Source of the DNA: an uncultured Paracoccaceae bacterium
GTDB taxonomy: Bacteria; Pseudomonadota; Alphaproteobacteria; Rhodobacterales; Rhodobacteraceae
Reading direction: 5' to 3'
Assembly: GCA_943787785.1 (NCBI GenBank)
Contig: CALSNT010000017.1
Span: 1 to 64,000 of the forward strand
DNA: 64,000 nt
The stretch's first letter is position 1. Every line of letters begins with the position of its first letter. Under the pieces are notes generated by a model. It worked only from the letters and a program-made list of their open reading frames with translations, was not told where the DNA came from and did no database searches. Position numbers and translations under genes: made by a program. Of the stretch, positions 29,511 through 38,177 are shown piece by piece.

Positions 29511-29757
29511 CGGCGTGGCGGCGATTTCGGAGAATTCAACATTCTCTAGGTGTCCGGTAAAATATATTTAAAACAGTAAGTTAGAAGTATTTTGGTGGTT
29601 GTGTTACCTAGTGGTTTACCCAGTGGTTCCTACATTTAGTGCGGATATCTTCCTGTGGCACAAGATATAGTAGACGGTAGAACTTATTCCCTGTAATATC
29701 AACAGGTTATGTTTGTTTGCGGTGGTGGATGGTGCATTCCACTACTTAACGTTAACG
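29511..29757. other. AT-rich junction DNA, no gene seen
   Basis: Base composition drops sharply against the flanking genes, and the first 50 bases still contain the tail of the RTX coding frame. No supported gene. It marks the left edge of the mobile region. Confidence 0.5.
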
Positions 29758-30309
29758 TCAACTTGCCAATATCCGGTAGACGGAAGCCCTGCCAATCCCG
29801 ACTTCCTTGGCAATGTCGTTAGGCTTCATCCCCTTGGCTTTCAACGCTAGAACATCGTCACCCTTGGCCATAGCAGTAGGCTTCCTGCCCTTGTATTTGC
29901 CGGCAGCCTTGGCCTTGGCGATACCCTCACGCTGCCGTTCCAACATGATCGACCGTTCAAACTCAGCGACACCACCCAGAAGAGTGAGCATCAGCTTCCC
30001 AGTGGCAGTCCCTGTGTCGATCCCCATAGACAAGATGCGAAGGGATGCACCCTTGGCCGTCAGAGCCTCCAGAACCTCCAGCAGGTGAGCCACTGAACGA
30101 GCCAGACGGTCCAGCTTCGTGACGACCAAGGTGTCACCGTCCCTTACGTAGTCAAGGGCTTCAGCGAGCCTGTCACGCGCCCTCACGTCCACGGATGACA
30201 CCTGTTCGACAAAGAGCTTATCGCAGCCAGCGTCCCTTAGTTCACGTTCTTGGGCCTCAAGCCCTGCTGTCTGGTCCATCGTTGATGTGCGAGCGTATCC
30301 GACGATCAT
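29758..30309 (-). CDS. Serine recombinase (resolvase/invertase family)
   Basis: 183 residues. The catalytic Ser is in MIVGYARTSTMDQ. The domain continues with TLVVTKLDRLARS and GGVAEFERSIMLERQREGI, and a C-terminal helix-turn-helix (MKPNDIAKEVGIGRASVYRIL) binds DNA. GAAGGGAAG precedes the ATG. It cuts DNA through a Ser-phosphodiester. The upstream 30310-30427 has short inverted repeats that might be its resolution site. Confidence 0.9.
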   Translation of the reverse strand: MIVGYARTSTMDQTAGLEAQERELRDAGCDKLFVEQVSSVDVRARDRLAEALDYVRDGDTLVVTKLDRLARSVAHLLEVLEALTAKGASLRILSMGIDTGTATGKLMLTLLGGVAEFERSIMLERQREGIAKAKAAGKYKGRKPTAMAKGDDVLALKAKGMKPNDIAKEVGIGRASVYRILAS

Positions 30310-30427
30310 GGTTACTTCCCTTCTGTTGAGCAGCGTAGCTGCGCTACTATTGTATCAATAGGTTCTAAGACAAGGTAGCAATCCTGTCTCAGAAGTCAAT
30401 AACCACTTATATGGGACTCTATTCTTG
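30310..30427. promoter_or_regulatory. Possible res site/promoter of the recombinase
   Basis: The gap upstream of the recombinase has short inverted repeats: AGCGTAGCTGCGCT near 30343 and an imperfect AGACAAGG/CCTGTCT pair near 30370-30390. Small serine recombinases often bind such repeats next to their own gene. There is no direct proof. Confidence 0.3.
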
Positions 30428-30511
30428 TGTCTGACGTCAGCACTCGTGGGACAGATTTGAGGTTTAGCTAACGGAGGATTTCTGGTTCATCGTAACCGTC
30501 AAGGAGTGAAG

Positions 30512-30886
30512 ATGAACAAGAAATCCGGAACCAGTAAAGCTGCGGCTGACAAGCTGGTTAAAACCATCCGCCGCAAAACGCGACATACCTATTCGTCTGA
30601 AGAGAAGATCCGCATTGTTCTGGCGGGCCTTCGCGGCGAGGAAACTATTTCTGTGCTATGCCGCCGAGAGGGTATCTCCGAAAGCCTGTATTACAGCTGG
30701 TCAAAGGAATTCCTCGAAGCCGGGAAACGCCGTCTGGCGGGCGATACGGCCCGGCAAGCGACGCCGCCTGAGGTGAAGGATCTGCGATCCGAGGCGACGG
30801 CACTGAAGGAATGCGTTGCCGATCTAACACTTGAAAACCGCCTGCTCAAAAAAAGCATGACAGGGGCTGGGGAGTTCGAGGAATGA
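30512..30886 (+). CDS. IS3-family transposase OrfA
   Basis: 124 residues from the ATG at 30512 (AAGGAG just upstream; GTG at 30506 is also possible). A helix-turn-helix segment (LRGEETISVLCRREGISESLYYSWSKEF) is followed by a leucine-zipper-like C-terminus (LTLENRLLKKSM). It binds the IS ends. Its stop overlaps the orfB start, so orfB is made by re-initiation rather than by slippage. Confidence 0.88.
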   Translation: MNKKSGTSKAAADKLVKTIRRKTRHTYSSEEKIRIVLAGLRGEETISVLCRREGISESLYYSWSKEFLEAGKRRLAGDTARQATPPEVKDLRSEATALKECVADLTLENRLLKKSMTGAGEFEE

Positions 30887-31863
30887 GATACCCCGCGTCT
30901 GAGAAACTGGAGATCATCCGCACCGTTGAGGGGTCCCATCTTCCTGCGAAGCAGACCCTCGACATGTTGGGCATTCCTCGTACCACATTTTATCGCTGGT
31001 ACGACCGTTACGTGGAAGGTGGGCTTGATGCCTTGTCGGATTGCTCGCCTTGCCCAAAGTCTGTCTGGAACCGTATTCCACAGGATCGGAGGGATGATCT
31101 GATCGAGTTCGCGCTGGAACATGAGGCGCTGACGACCCGGGAACTGGCGGTCAAATACACTGATGAGAAGCGATACTTTATCTCTGAATCATCGGCTTAC
31201 CGATTTTTGAAGGAAGCTGATCTGATCACGGCACCAGACTACGTTGTGATCAAAGCCGCCGACGAGTTCACGGATAAAACGACTGCCATCAACGAGATGT
31301 GGCAAACCGACTTCACCTACTTCAAGATCATTGGCTGGGGCTGGTTTTATCTCAGCACGATCCTGGATGATTACAGCCGCTACATCATTGGCTGGAAACT
31401 TTGCACGAACATGCGGGCCGAGGACGTGACTGACACGATTGAGTTGGCTTTGGCGGCGTCAGGGTGCGACCATGCCATCGTTCGCCACATGCCTCGCCTG
31501 CTAAGTGATAATGGGTCCTGTTACATCTCCGGTGATTTGGCCGAATGGCTGGAGGACCATAAAATGGATCACGTTCGCGGAGCTCCTTTCCACCCGCAAA
31601 CACAGGGCAAGATCGAACGCTGGCATCAAACCATGAAGAACCGGGTTTTGCTGGAAAACTACTATCTGCCCGGTGATCTCGAACTCCAGATCGAGGCCTT
31701 CGTCGATTACTACAATAACGAACGCTACCACGAGAGCCTGAACAACGTGACGCCGGCAGACGTCTATTTTGGGCGTGACAAAGCCATCATCAGAGAAAGG
31801 GAAAAGATCAAGAAACAGACAATCCAACAACGCCGCTTGCAACATCAAAAACAAGCCGCATAA
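30883..31863 (+). CDS. IS3-family transposase OrfB (DDE integrase)
   Basis: 326 residues. An N-terminal HTH_29/HTH_21-like part leads to an rve-type core with the DDE residues in MWQTDFTYFK, RLLSDNGSCY and HPQTQGKIERWHQT. The gene is complete, and the IS ends are present, so the element may be active. Confidence 0.92.
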   Translation: MRYPASEKLEIIRTVEGSHLPAKQTLDMLGIPRTTFYRWYDRYVEGGLDALSDCSPCPKSVWNRIPQDRRDDLIEFALEHEALTTRELAVKYTDEKRYFISESSAYRFLKEADLITAPDYVVIKAADEFTDKTTAINEMWQTDFTYFKIIGWGWFYLSTILDDYSRYIIGWKLCTNMRAEDVTDTIELALAASGCDHAIVRHMPRLLSDNGSCYISGDLAEWLEDHKMDHVRGAPFHPQTQGKIERWHQTMKNRVLLENYYLPGDLELQIEAFVDYYNNERYHESLNNVTPADVYFGRDKAIIREREKIKKQTIQQRRLQHQKQAA

Positions 31864-31956
31864 TCAATCACACAAACGAGCCAGAGCCTCCAATGCTCAA
31901 GCCGCTCTGATGTTCCATTTTATATGACGACGGACAGTTCAAGCTCAAACTCAAGA

Positions 31957-32124
31957 TCAGGAAACCGCATTAGAAACGCCCTCCACTTTGTCGCTGTCGA
32001 TCAGGTAGTAGCCGTCTCCTAGGTATTCGACGAACCTACCGGTGTCGGCGATCATGCCGGAGTCCCTTTCATAGACGTAGAACTTACCAGCTAGGCCATT
32101 GTCTTTTTGATTTAGATCAGTCAT
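31957..32124 (-). CDS. Small hypothetical protein (55 aa)
   Basis: Starts MTDLNQKDNGLAGKFYVYE after a clear site (GAAGGAAACAAAACT). The product is acidic and hydrophilic, ending VEGVSNAVS. I do not recognise it. It sits in an AT-rich part of the island together with two further small genes on the same strand. Confidence 0.55.
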   Translation of the reverse strand: MTDLNQKDNGLAGKFYVYERDSGMIADTGRFVEYLGDGYYLIDSDKVEGVSNAVS

Positions 32125-32204
32125 AGTTTTGTTTCCTTCGTTGAATTGAGGAGAAGCAGCTACCCGGTGCTCCTGCAAAGATTTCCAGATAGCTGCGGTT
32201 TATT

Positions 32205-32240
32205 AAAAGGGGAGTTTCGGCTCCTCTTTTTTTATTGGGC
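32205..32240 (-). terminator. Hairpin with T-rich flanks
   Basis: GGGGAG / CTCCTC arms around TTTCGG, with T runs on the + side (CTTTTTTTATT) and CTTTTAA on the - side. It could end the leftward transcript of the 32299-33322 genes, or act in both directions. Confidence 0.55.
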
Positions 32241-32298
32241 TAGGATTTGCAGGGCAGCAATTACCGCGCCTACGTAAAAGCCATTCCAAATCGTGAAG

Positions 32299-32544
32299 CT
32301 AGAGAATGTCACGCGGATTCTCCTTCAAATCGTCACGGGCAGCGACATAGGCTGAGACAACAGCCGTGGCAGCCAGAATCTCCTCTTCTGTGAGGGTGCT
32401 CCTGTGCTCGACAACCGCTTTGCGTAAGCGCTCAATTGCCTCAAAGGCACGTTGCTGGGTTTTTTTCAGCAGATGAACGGGATTTGGGATGCTCCCCCCG
32501 GTAGTGGCATGAACCTCAGCGGCCCCTCGTCTAAGTGTTGACAT
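32299..32544 (-). CDS. Small hypothetical protein (81 aa)
   Basis: Starts MSTLRRGAAEVHATTGG with CGAAAGGAATTTTACC before the ATG. A central helical segment is rich in charged residues (KKTQQRAFEAIERLRKAVVEH). No family recognised. Its start lies within the last codons of the upstream gene (overlap 14 bases), so the genes form an operon. Confidence 0.6.
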   Translation of the reverse strand: MSTLRRGAAEVHATTGGSIPNPVHLLKKTQQRAFEAIERLRKAVVEHRSTLTEEEILAATAVVSAYVAARDDLKENPRDIL

Positions 32545-32794
32545 GGTAAAATTCCTTTCGTTTGGTTCGTGCTAACGCACTATTGTTTCGTCTCAGATCA
32601 GTCCGTGTGGATAGGATGCCCAGTTCAGGATCAGGGCGATAAGGCCCAACAGCGTGTTCCTTCAGACACTGGAGGCACCATTCATATCGAAGGGAGCTGT
32701 GACCGTTAAACGTAGTGACCGGCTTCCCTTCGCCACAGCAAAGACAAAGCTCAGCCCTCTCGTTGTAGTAATGCCATCGGCGATTAACCTTCAT
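32531..32794 (-). CDS. Small zinc-ribbon-like protein (87 aa)
   Basis: From MKVNRRWHYYNERAELC. Two CxxC pairs, CLCCGEG and CLQCLKE, are spaced 26 residues apart with an intervening HSSLRYEW segment, like phage-type HNH or zinc-ribbon domains, but no HNH residues are complete. The ATG overlaps the end of the upstream gene. The longer frame to 32911 was not used. Confidence 0.6.
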   Translation of the reverse strand: MKVNRRWHYYNERAELCLCCGEGKPVTTFNGHSSLRYEWCLQCLKEHAVGPYRPDPELGILSTRTDLRRNNSALARTKRKEFYHVNT

Positions 32795-33322
32795 CCGGCA
32801 CCACCTTGATATTGGTAGGTTTCCGAACCACAACAGGCTTCTTCTTCCGTACCTGTGGTTTTGCGTCTTCCTCCCGTTGACGGTTGCGTTCAACATCCTC
32901 TGCATAAGCACCGAGAGTGGCCCATAGCTTTGAAAGGCTGCTGTACCGCCCCATTAAACCGTCAGGGAGATCGGCCTGTGTTTCGAGAACATACGTCATC
33001 GACCACTTGGAATCGCGATACACAGCCACGTAGCCATTCCCGAAGCCGGGTTCCAACACAGCCTCCGCGACAAGGCCACCAGCAGCACGTTCGATGACGT
33101 CAGGAGCCGGTCCCTCTGCTGCCCAGCTTGTGAACGCTAGAACATCTGGTGCTGCGAAGTGCTTCTGTTCCCTGACACAGGAATCGCCTTTGTCGTAGGG
33201 CTCCGTGGTTTTGATGATCGGGTAGTCGCGCAGCTTGTCATACGACGCCAGACCAGCATGAACCGATACGACGCCTGAGAACGGCGGAGCAATACTCGGC
33301 CACGGTAGCGGCGGCACAGTGC
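32784..33322 (-). pseudogene. Hypothetical gene truncated at its 5' end by IS21
   Basis: About 178 residues of native sequence remain (from TVPPLPWPSIAPPFSG to VVPDEG). The open frame goes on into the IS21 end up to 33626, but that part is antisense to istA and not native. The C-terminus is basic and Pro-rich (KPQVRKKKPVVVRKPT). The sequence AGGLVAEAVLEPGFGNGYVAVY suggests an alpha/beta fold; no family recognised. Confidence 0.6.
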
Positions 33323-33377
33323 TGTCGCGGGCGGCGTAAAAGTCGGCCACTTTTGCCCTTTCATTTGATGGGAGGGC

Positions 33378-34883
33378 TTGGGGATTTTCACCGTGGATTT
33401 GTATTTGAAGGTTCGCCACGCTCACTTTGAGGAAGGGTTGAGCGGGCGCCGGATTGCCCGGGATTTTGGGCTTAGCCGGGACAGTGTTTCGAAGATGTTG
33501 GCGTATTCTGAGCCGCCCGGATATCGGCGAACGGCGCCGATCAGGCGTCCCAGGCTTGATCCTTATACGGGTCAGATCGACCAATGGCTTGCGGAAGACA
33601 AGACCCGTCCCCGCAAGCAGCGCCATACGGCCAAGCGGATCTTTGAACGGCTACGTGACGAATGTGGGTTCGGTGGCGGTTACACGATTGTCAAAGACTA
33701 CGTCCGATCCAGGAAGCGCTCCGGCAAGGAGATGTTTGTTCCGCTGAGCCATCCGCCTGGACACGCCCAGGCCGACTTTGGCGAAGCGCTGGTTGTGATC
33801 GGCGGTGTCGAGCAAAAGGCGTTCTTCTTTGCGCTTGATTTGCCCCACAGTGATGCCTGCTACATCCGCGCGTATCCTGCGGCGAACACCGAAGCCTGGC
33901 TGGACGGGCACGTACATGCCTTTGGCTTTTTTGGCGCGGTGCCGCGCTCTGTCCTTTACGACAATGATCGCTGCCTTGTGGCGAAGATCATGCCGGATGA
34001 CACCCGCCAGAGAACCCAGCGGTTCAGCGCGATGCTCTCTCATTATGTGATCGGTGACCGTTATGGCCGTCCCGGCAAGGGCAATGATAAGGGCAAAGTC
34101 GAAGGCCTTGTTGGGTACGGGCGGCGCAACTTCATGGTACCGATCCCGCGCTTTGCCCATTGGGATGCGTTCAACGACTACCTTGAAGAACAATGCCGCA
34201 AACGGCAGGCCGACATGCTGCGCGGTCACAAGGTCAGTATCGGCGAACGGCTGGAGGCTGATCTGGCGGCCATGCGTCCTTTGCCCGCCGCGCCCTTTGA
34301 AGCCTGTGATCTCCAAAGTGGCCAAGTCACATCAACATCCCAGGTGCGCTACCGGGGCAACGATTACTCAGTCCCCGTTGCCTATGGCCATCGAGAGGTT
34401 TGGATCAAAGGCTTCGTTGACCGCGTCGTGATTGGCTGCGCGGCAGAGATCATCGCAGACCATCCCCGCTCCTATGACTCAGGCGATATGGTGTTTGACC
34501 CGGTGCATTACCTGCGCCTGATCGAGCGCAAGATCATGTCCTTTGATCAGGCAGCGCCCTTGCAGGGCTGGGAGCTGCCAGAAGCCTTCGCCACGCTCCA
34601 GCGGCTCTTGGAGGCCCGGCAAGGCAAGACCGGGAAGCGGGAGTATGTGCAGGTTCTTCGCCTGTTGGAACGCTTTGATCTGGCGGTGCTGCATCTGGCG
34701 ATCAAAGACGCACTGCTGATGAGAGCGGTCAGCTTCGACGCGATCAAGCATCTGCTTCTCTGCCGTGTTGAGCGCCGACCGCCGCGGCTGGATCTGGATG
34801 TCTATCCCTTTCTGCCCAGAACCAATGTCGCCACAACGTCTGCAGCCACCTACATGAGCCTGCTGACAGGCGGTGGCGCATGA
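33378..34883 (+). CDS. istA: IS21-family transposase IstA
   Basis: Up to 501 residues. An N-terminal helix-turn-helix (LSGRRIARDFGLSRDSVSKML) and PPGYRRTAPIRRPRLDPY are typical of IstA, followed by an rve core with HAQADFGEALVVIGG and GKGNDKGKVEGLVGYGRRN. The start may be TTG 33378 or, better placed, GTG 33393. It overlaps istB by 4 bases. Confidence 0.93.
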   Translation: MGIFTVDLYLKVRHAHFEEGLSGRRIARDFGLSRDSVSKMLAYSEPPGYRRTAPIRRPRLDPYTGQIDQWLAEDKTRPRKQRHTAKRIFERLRDECGFGGGYTIVKDYVRSRKRSGKEMFVPLSHPPGHAQADFGEALVVIGGVEQKAFFFALDLPHSDACYIRAYPAANTEAWLDGHVHAFGFFGAVPRSVLYDNDRCLVAKIMPDDTRQRTQRFSAMLSHYVIGDRYGRPGKGNDKGKVEGLVGYGRRNFMVPIPRFAHWDAFNDYLEEQCRKRQADMLRGHKVSIGERLEADLAAMRPLPAAPFEACDLQSGQVTSTSQVRYRGNDYSVPVAYGHREVWIKGFVDRVVIGCAAEIIADHPRSYDSGDMVFDPVHYLRLIERKIMSFDQAAPLQGWELPEAFATLQRLLEARQGKTGKREYVQVLRLLERFDLAVLHLAIKDALLMRAVSFDAIKHLLLCRVERRPPRLDLDVYPFLPRTNVATTSAATYMSLLTGGGA

Positions 34884-35644
34884 CCGAGGCTCCTGAACTG
34901 CTTCTGGCCCATCACCTCAAAACCCTGCGGTTGCCCACATTCCTGCGTGAGCACGACAAGCAAGCGCGTATCTGCGCCGCAGAGGGCGTGGACCATGTCC
35001 GCTATCTGGCCCGGCTGACCGAGTTGGAACTGATCGACCGCGAACGACGCATGGTCGAACGCAGGATCAAGTCGGCGAAGTTCCCGGCGGTCAAAAGCCT
35101 GGACAGCTTCGACTTCAAGGCGATCCCATCGCTGAACAAGATGATGGTTCTGGAATTGGCGCGCTGTGATTGGATCGAGCGCCAGGAGAACGTCATCGCG
35201 CTCGGCCCGTCCGGCACCGGCAAAACCCATGTCGCGCTCGGGCTGGGCCTTGCAGCGTGTCAAAAAGGGCTGCCGGTGGCGTTTGTAACAGCAGCGGCGT
35301 TGGTCAATGAACTGATGGAATCCAGAGACGAGAAGCGCTTGCTGCGCCTGCAGCGACAACTGGCCAAAGTCAAACTGCTGATCATCGACGAGTTGGGCTT
35401 CGTGCCCCTCAGCAAAACCGGCGCTGAACTATTGTTCGAGCTGATCTCACAGCGTTACGAACGCGGCTCCACGCTAATCACCAGCAACCTGCCATTCGAA
35501 GAATGGACTGACACATTCGGCACCGAACGCCTGACTGGCGCCCTTCTGGATCGCCTGACCCATCATGTGAACATTCTGGAAATGAACGGCGAAAGCTACC
35601 GCCTCAGCCAGAGCCGCCAACGAACCAAAACAACCGGAACTTGA
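34880..35644 (+). CDS. istB: IS21-family helper ATPase IstB
   Basis: 254 residues of the DnaC-like AAA family. Walker A is LGPSGTGKTHVALG and Walker B is LLIIDELGFVPL; ITSNLPFEEW follows as a sensor. It assembles on target DNA and activates IstA. The gene is intact. Confidence 0.95.
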   Translation: MTEAPELLLAHHLKTLRLPTFLREHDKQARICAAEGVDHVRYLARLTELELIDRERRMVERRIKSAKFPAVKSLDSFDFKAIPSLNKMMVLELARCDWIERQENVIALGPSGTGKTHVALGLGLAACQKGLPVAFVTAAALVNELMESRDEKRLLRLQRQLAKVKLLIIDELGFVPLSKTGAELLFELISQRYERGSTLITSNLPFEEWTDTFGTERLTGALLDRLTHHVNILEMNGESYRLSQSRQRTKTTGT

Positions 35645-35782
35645 TCAAAGCAGGATTGGCCTGACGGCCAATGCGCCTTGGAACGTGCTTGCTACCTGAG
35701 GGCCTCACGCTCCAAGGCGCACACCACAAACTGGCCGGCTTTTGCTCCGCCCTAGTGGCAGGATATTACGCCGCCGTTGACA

Positions 35783-36663
35783 ATCCCGGCGATGGGCACA
35801 TTTCGCTGGTGGATGCGAAAAAGCGCGATTCTGCCTCGGGGTCGCAGTCCCACTATGTCGGCCACCTCAGGTTCCACAGCGATGATTGCGGGCAGCACAG
35901 CATTCCGGTTGCCGGGCCGGTGGCCGGCGACGGGTTGTCGCTGCGCCTGGCGGCACATGTTCCGGCGGGCACGGGCTGTGCGACCGACAATTGGGGATTG
36001 GGTGAGTTCGGGTTCACCTTCGAGCGCGCGAACCCTGATTTCGTGCCTTCGGCGGTCAACCTTTCCGTCGCTCGATCTCAGGGCATTGGAGTACCGGGAA
36101 TCGCAACTCCCGATATGCCCGGACTGGTCAGGGTGTCGAAATCGGAAATCACCCGCAACTGGAGCGCGATCACGCCGCAATCGCCATTTCCCGCATGGCC
36201 CGAATACCTTCTGACATGGCCGGGGCTGGACCGGAGCGCGCCAATCTTCGATGCGGCGGGCAACGAGATTCCGGCCTTCGCCACAGATCCGGCAGGGGTC
36301 GGCGTGTGGTGGTATTGGCTGCACAGGCGCGCCGGCGGCACCGGAGTTGCAGATCCGGCATCGGTTTCCTTGTCCGGTATCGCGACCGCGATGGCCGGTG
36401 TGGATGACATCTCGCATCCGGCGGCATCGCGATATCGCGACCAATACATCGCGTTGTCGGCCAAATACACAGAAAGCAGCATTGACGCGGACACCCAGTT
36501 CGATCTTGGCGATCCGGCTGCACGATGGCTTCTGGCGCGCATAATGTTTCACCATGAAAGCGGACGCTTGGTCGAACTTCCGCTATCGACGTTCGAGGCC
36601 GGTGTGCGGTTGGGCAACGACGTGATGAACGACACTTTCACCTCGCTCGACGATTACCGGTGA
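35783..36663 (+). pseudogene. Hypothetical gene truncated at its 5' end by IS21
   Basis: About 293 residues of native sequence, from PGDGHISLVDAKK to TFTSLDDYR. The frame also reads 5' into the IS end, which is not native. Features are Gly/Ala-rich segments such as SIPVAGPVAGDGLSLRLAA and a C-terminal helix ARIMFHHESGRLVELP. I recognise no family. The original start is lost. Confidence 0.5.
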
Positions 36664-36729
36664 CCGCACCACAAAGGATAAACGCTATGGTGCGTACCAA
36701 GGTGCGGCAACCGACTCGAGTCGAGGCCC

Positions 36730-36848
36730 AAATCGTCATCAATCACTGGCTTAGGCAGTACAATCACACGCGTCGCCATCAGGCGCTCAAAATGCGCCCT
36801 CCATTGCCAGAAACTCTAATCAGAAATGGCCCCGAACTTGGGGGCTAG
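36730..36848 (+). pseudogene. IS3-type transposase C-terminal fragment
   Basis: The frame ends with INHWLRQYNHTRRHQALKMRPP, the typical C-terminal end of an IS3-group integrase (YNxxRPHQAL type), then a stop. No further transposase is found upstream, so this is a relic of a second, different IS. Confidence 0.75.
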
Positions 36849-36870
36849 ACAGCATCGGTTAGTGGCATCT

Positions 36871-36935
36871 GGGGGTATTGCCTTTTTCGCCTTGCTCACG
36901 ATACCCCCAATAGTACCCCCATTCTGGGGGTATCG
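36871..36935. repeat. GGGGGTAT repeats and 10-base inverted repeat
   Basis: GGGGGTAT occurs at 36871, inverted at 36901 (ATACCCCC), a variant GTACCCCC at about 36913, and again at 36926. The arms CGATACCCCC (36899-36908) and GGGGGTATCG (36926-36935) are perfect. Such arrays next to a tRNA 3' end resemble arm-type sites of tyrosine integrases; no integrase gene remains here. Confidence 0.5.
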
Positions 36936-37034
36936 TATCGGATCAGGCTGAACTTGTGTGGACAACACAGCATCGACATGCCCCTTATATAAATGGGATA
37001 ATCGGACTTTTCCAGACGTTTGTAGAGGCTGAAG

Positions 37035-37110
37035 TGGTGCCGGTTGAGGGACTCGAACCCCCGACCCACGGTTTACAAAACCGTTGCTCTACCAGCTGAG
37101 CTAAACCGGC
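37035..37110 (-). tRNA. tRNA-Thr (anticodon TGT)
   Basis: The minus strand folds as a full cloverleaf: acceptor GCCGGTT/AACCGGC, D-arm GCTCAGCTGGTAGAGC, anticodon arm ACGGT-TTTGTAA-ACCGT, and T-arm with GGTTCGAACCC-type loop. The anticodon is TGT (reads ACA/ACG). The CCA end is encoded (37035-37037). Its 3' end faces the mobile region. Confidence 0.95.
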
Positions 37111-37246
37111 GCGTGACCGATGTATTGGCTATCACGCCGCTGTGCAAGTGGGCCACGACCTTTGGCATCACGCGCGACTGTTTCGCATCGGATGTTCTGT
37201 TATTGGACCGTCAACGTGCGAGCCGAAGGCGCCCTGCCGGTGCGCT

Positions 37247-38153
37247 TCAGCGCCTCTCGAATATCAGTCCACCGTCTGTCTGCCCGGCATCAAACATCGC
37301 TTGAAGCAGCTCGTGAATACGAGCACCCGCAATCGTCTGCATCATACTCGGCACTGTCAATTCCGAGAAATGCGGCAGGATCGGTTCAAGGAATTGGCGT
37401 ACCGAGATTCCGGCGACGTTTGATAAGTGGTGCGGCACAAACTCAACAATCAGACAATTTCTACTGGTCAGAATCCGCTCCATGCCTTGCGGCGCATAAT
37501 ACTCCGACCGTTCGATATCCATCACCACAAGATCGAATTGCCGATCAGGAAAAAACCTGATCCAGAACACGCATGGGAACCTCAGCAATCTCGGGCTCAT
37601 CGTAAAAATAGACGTCGTCAGAGATCAGCGGGTGACGCTTTGATCCGCCGGAATTGTGGGTGTTCATCACAAATGAAATCCGGTCATCGGATTCACCGGC
37701 GGCGATTTTGTAGAAGTCGCAATTCTCTACTGCGTTCATCGAGCAGTTTTCTGTCAGAAGAGCAAACGTGTCCGGGTTCGCCTCGACCATCGCGATGCGA
37801 CGGCATAACTTCGCGGTCGGAATAGCCAATGCACCGATGTGTGCACCGACGAATAATACGTCGCTCCGAAGCGTTACCCGCTCGGCAATCCGTCCGAATT
37901 CCTCGGGTTCATAGGCGCCGGTGCGGCGCAAACTACGCCCGACGATTTTGTCACGACGATCGACGAGAAACCAGAACGCGCCTCGGTCCACCAGAACCCG
38001 GCTGCTGGGTTGCATACTTAGCGCACCAAGAATCCGCCCCCGTTGCCAGAACCTGCGAAGCTTATTGTAAAGTTTTTCGGAAGTGCCTGGCACATTTTGA
38101 CCGGGGGGAGGCGAACAAGTCATCGCCATCCCAGGCGCCTTGTGGGAATTCAA
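37247..38153 (-). CDS. FkbM-family methyltransferase (frameshifted)
   Basis: About 300 residues when joined. The SAM motif is LFVGAHIGALAIPTAKLC and the acidic loop IAMVEANPDTFALLTENC; then DLVVMDIERSEYYAPQGM and a C-terminal region ending LIFERR. FkbM proteins are O-methyltransferases, often acting on surface glycans or small metabolites. The break lies at six A (37550-37555, + strand); with five the frame reads DQVFPDRQFDLVV. It lies 24 bases behind the ABC permease gene. Confidence 0.7.
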
Positions 38154-38177
38154 GCACGGTGCCCCGGAAAACGCGAC

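Larger units (their letters stand above)
30428..31936 (+). mobile_element. IS3-family insertion sequence, 1509 bp
   Basis: It contains orfA and orfB overlapping by ATGA. The ends form imperfect terminal inverted repeats: the left begins TGTCTGACGTCA, and the right end read inward is TGTCCGTCGTCA, matching at 10 of the first 12 bases. The TG...CA ends fit the family. I see no 3-4 base target duplication around it. Confidence 0.8.
33323..35782 (+). mobile_element. IS21-family insertion sequence, 2460 bp
   Basis: It carries istA and istB. The ends give 28-base imperfect inverted repeats: left TGTCGCGGGCGGCGTAA..., right read inward TGTCAACGGCGGCGTAA..., with about 20 matches. The 8 bases outside left (CACAGTGC) and right (ATCCCGGC) differ, so no target duplication is seen. 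Both flanking genes are broken and in opposite orientation. Confidence 0.85.

Noticed and set aside
30883-30886. Programmed frameshift between orfA and orfB of the IS3 element
   Set aside because: orfB has its own ATG in an ATGA overlap with orfA, so re-initiation explains it; I see no slippery run before the stop.
32784-33626. Full 280-codon hypothetical gene
   Set aside because: Its first 101 codons lie inside the IS21 element and antisense to istA, so only the part outside the element is native.
36871-36935. CRISPR-like array
   Set aside because: The repeat units are only 8 bases, irregularly spaced and partly inverted; no cas gene is present.
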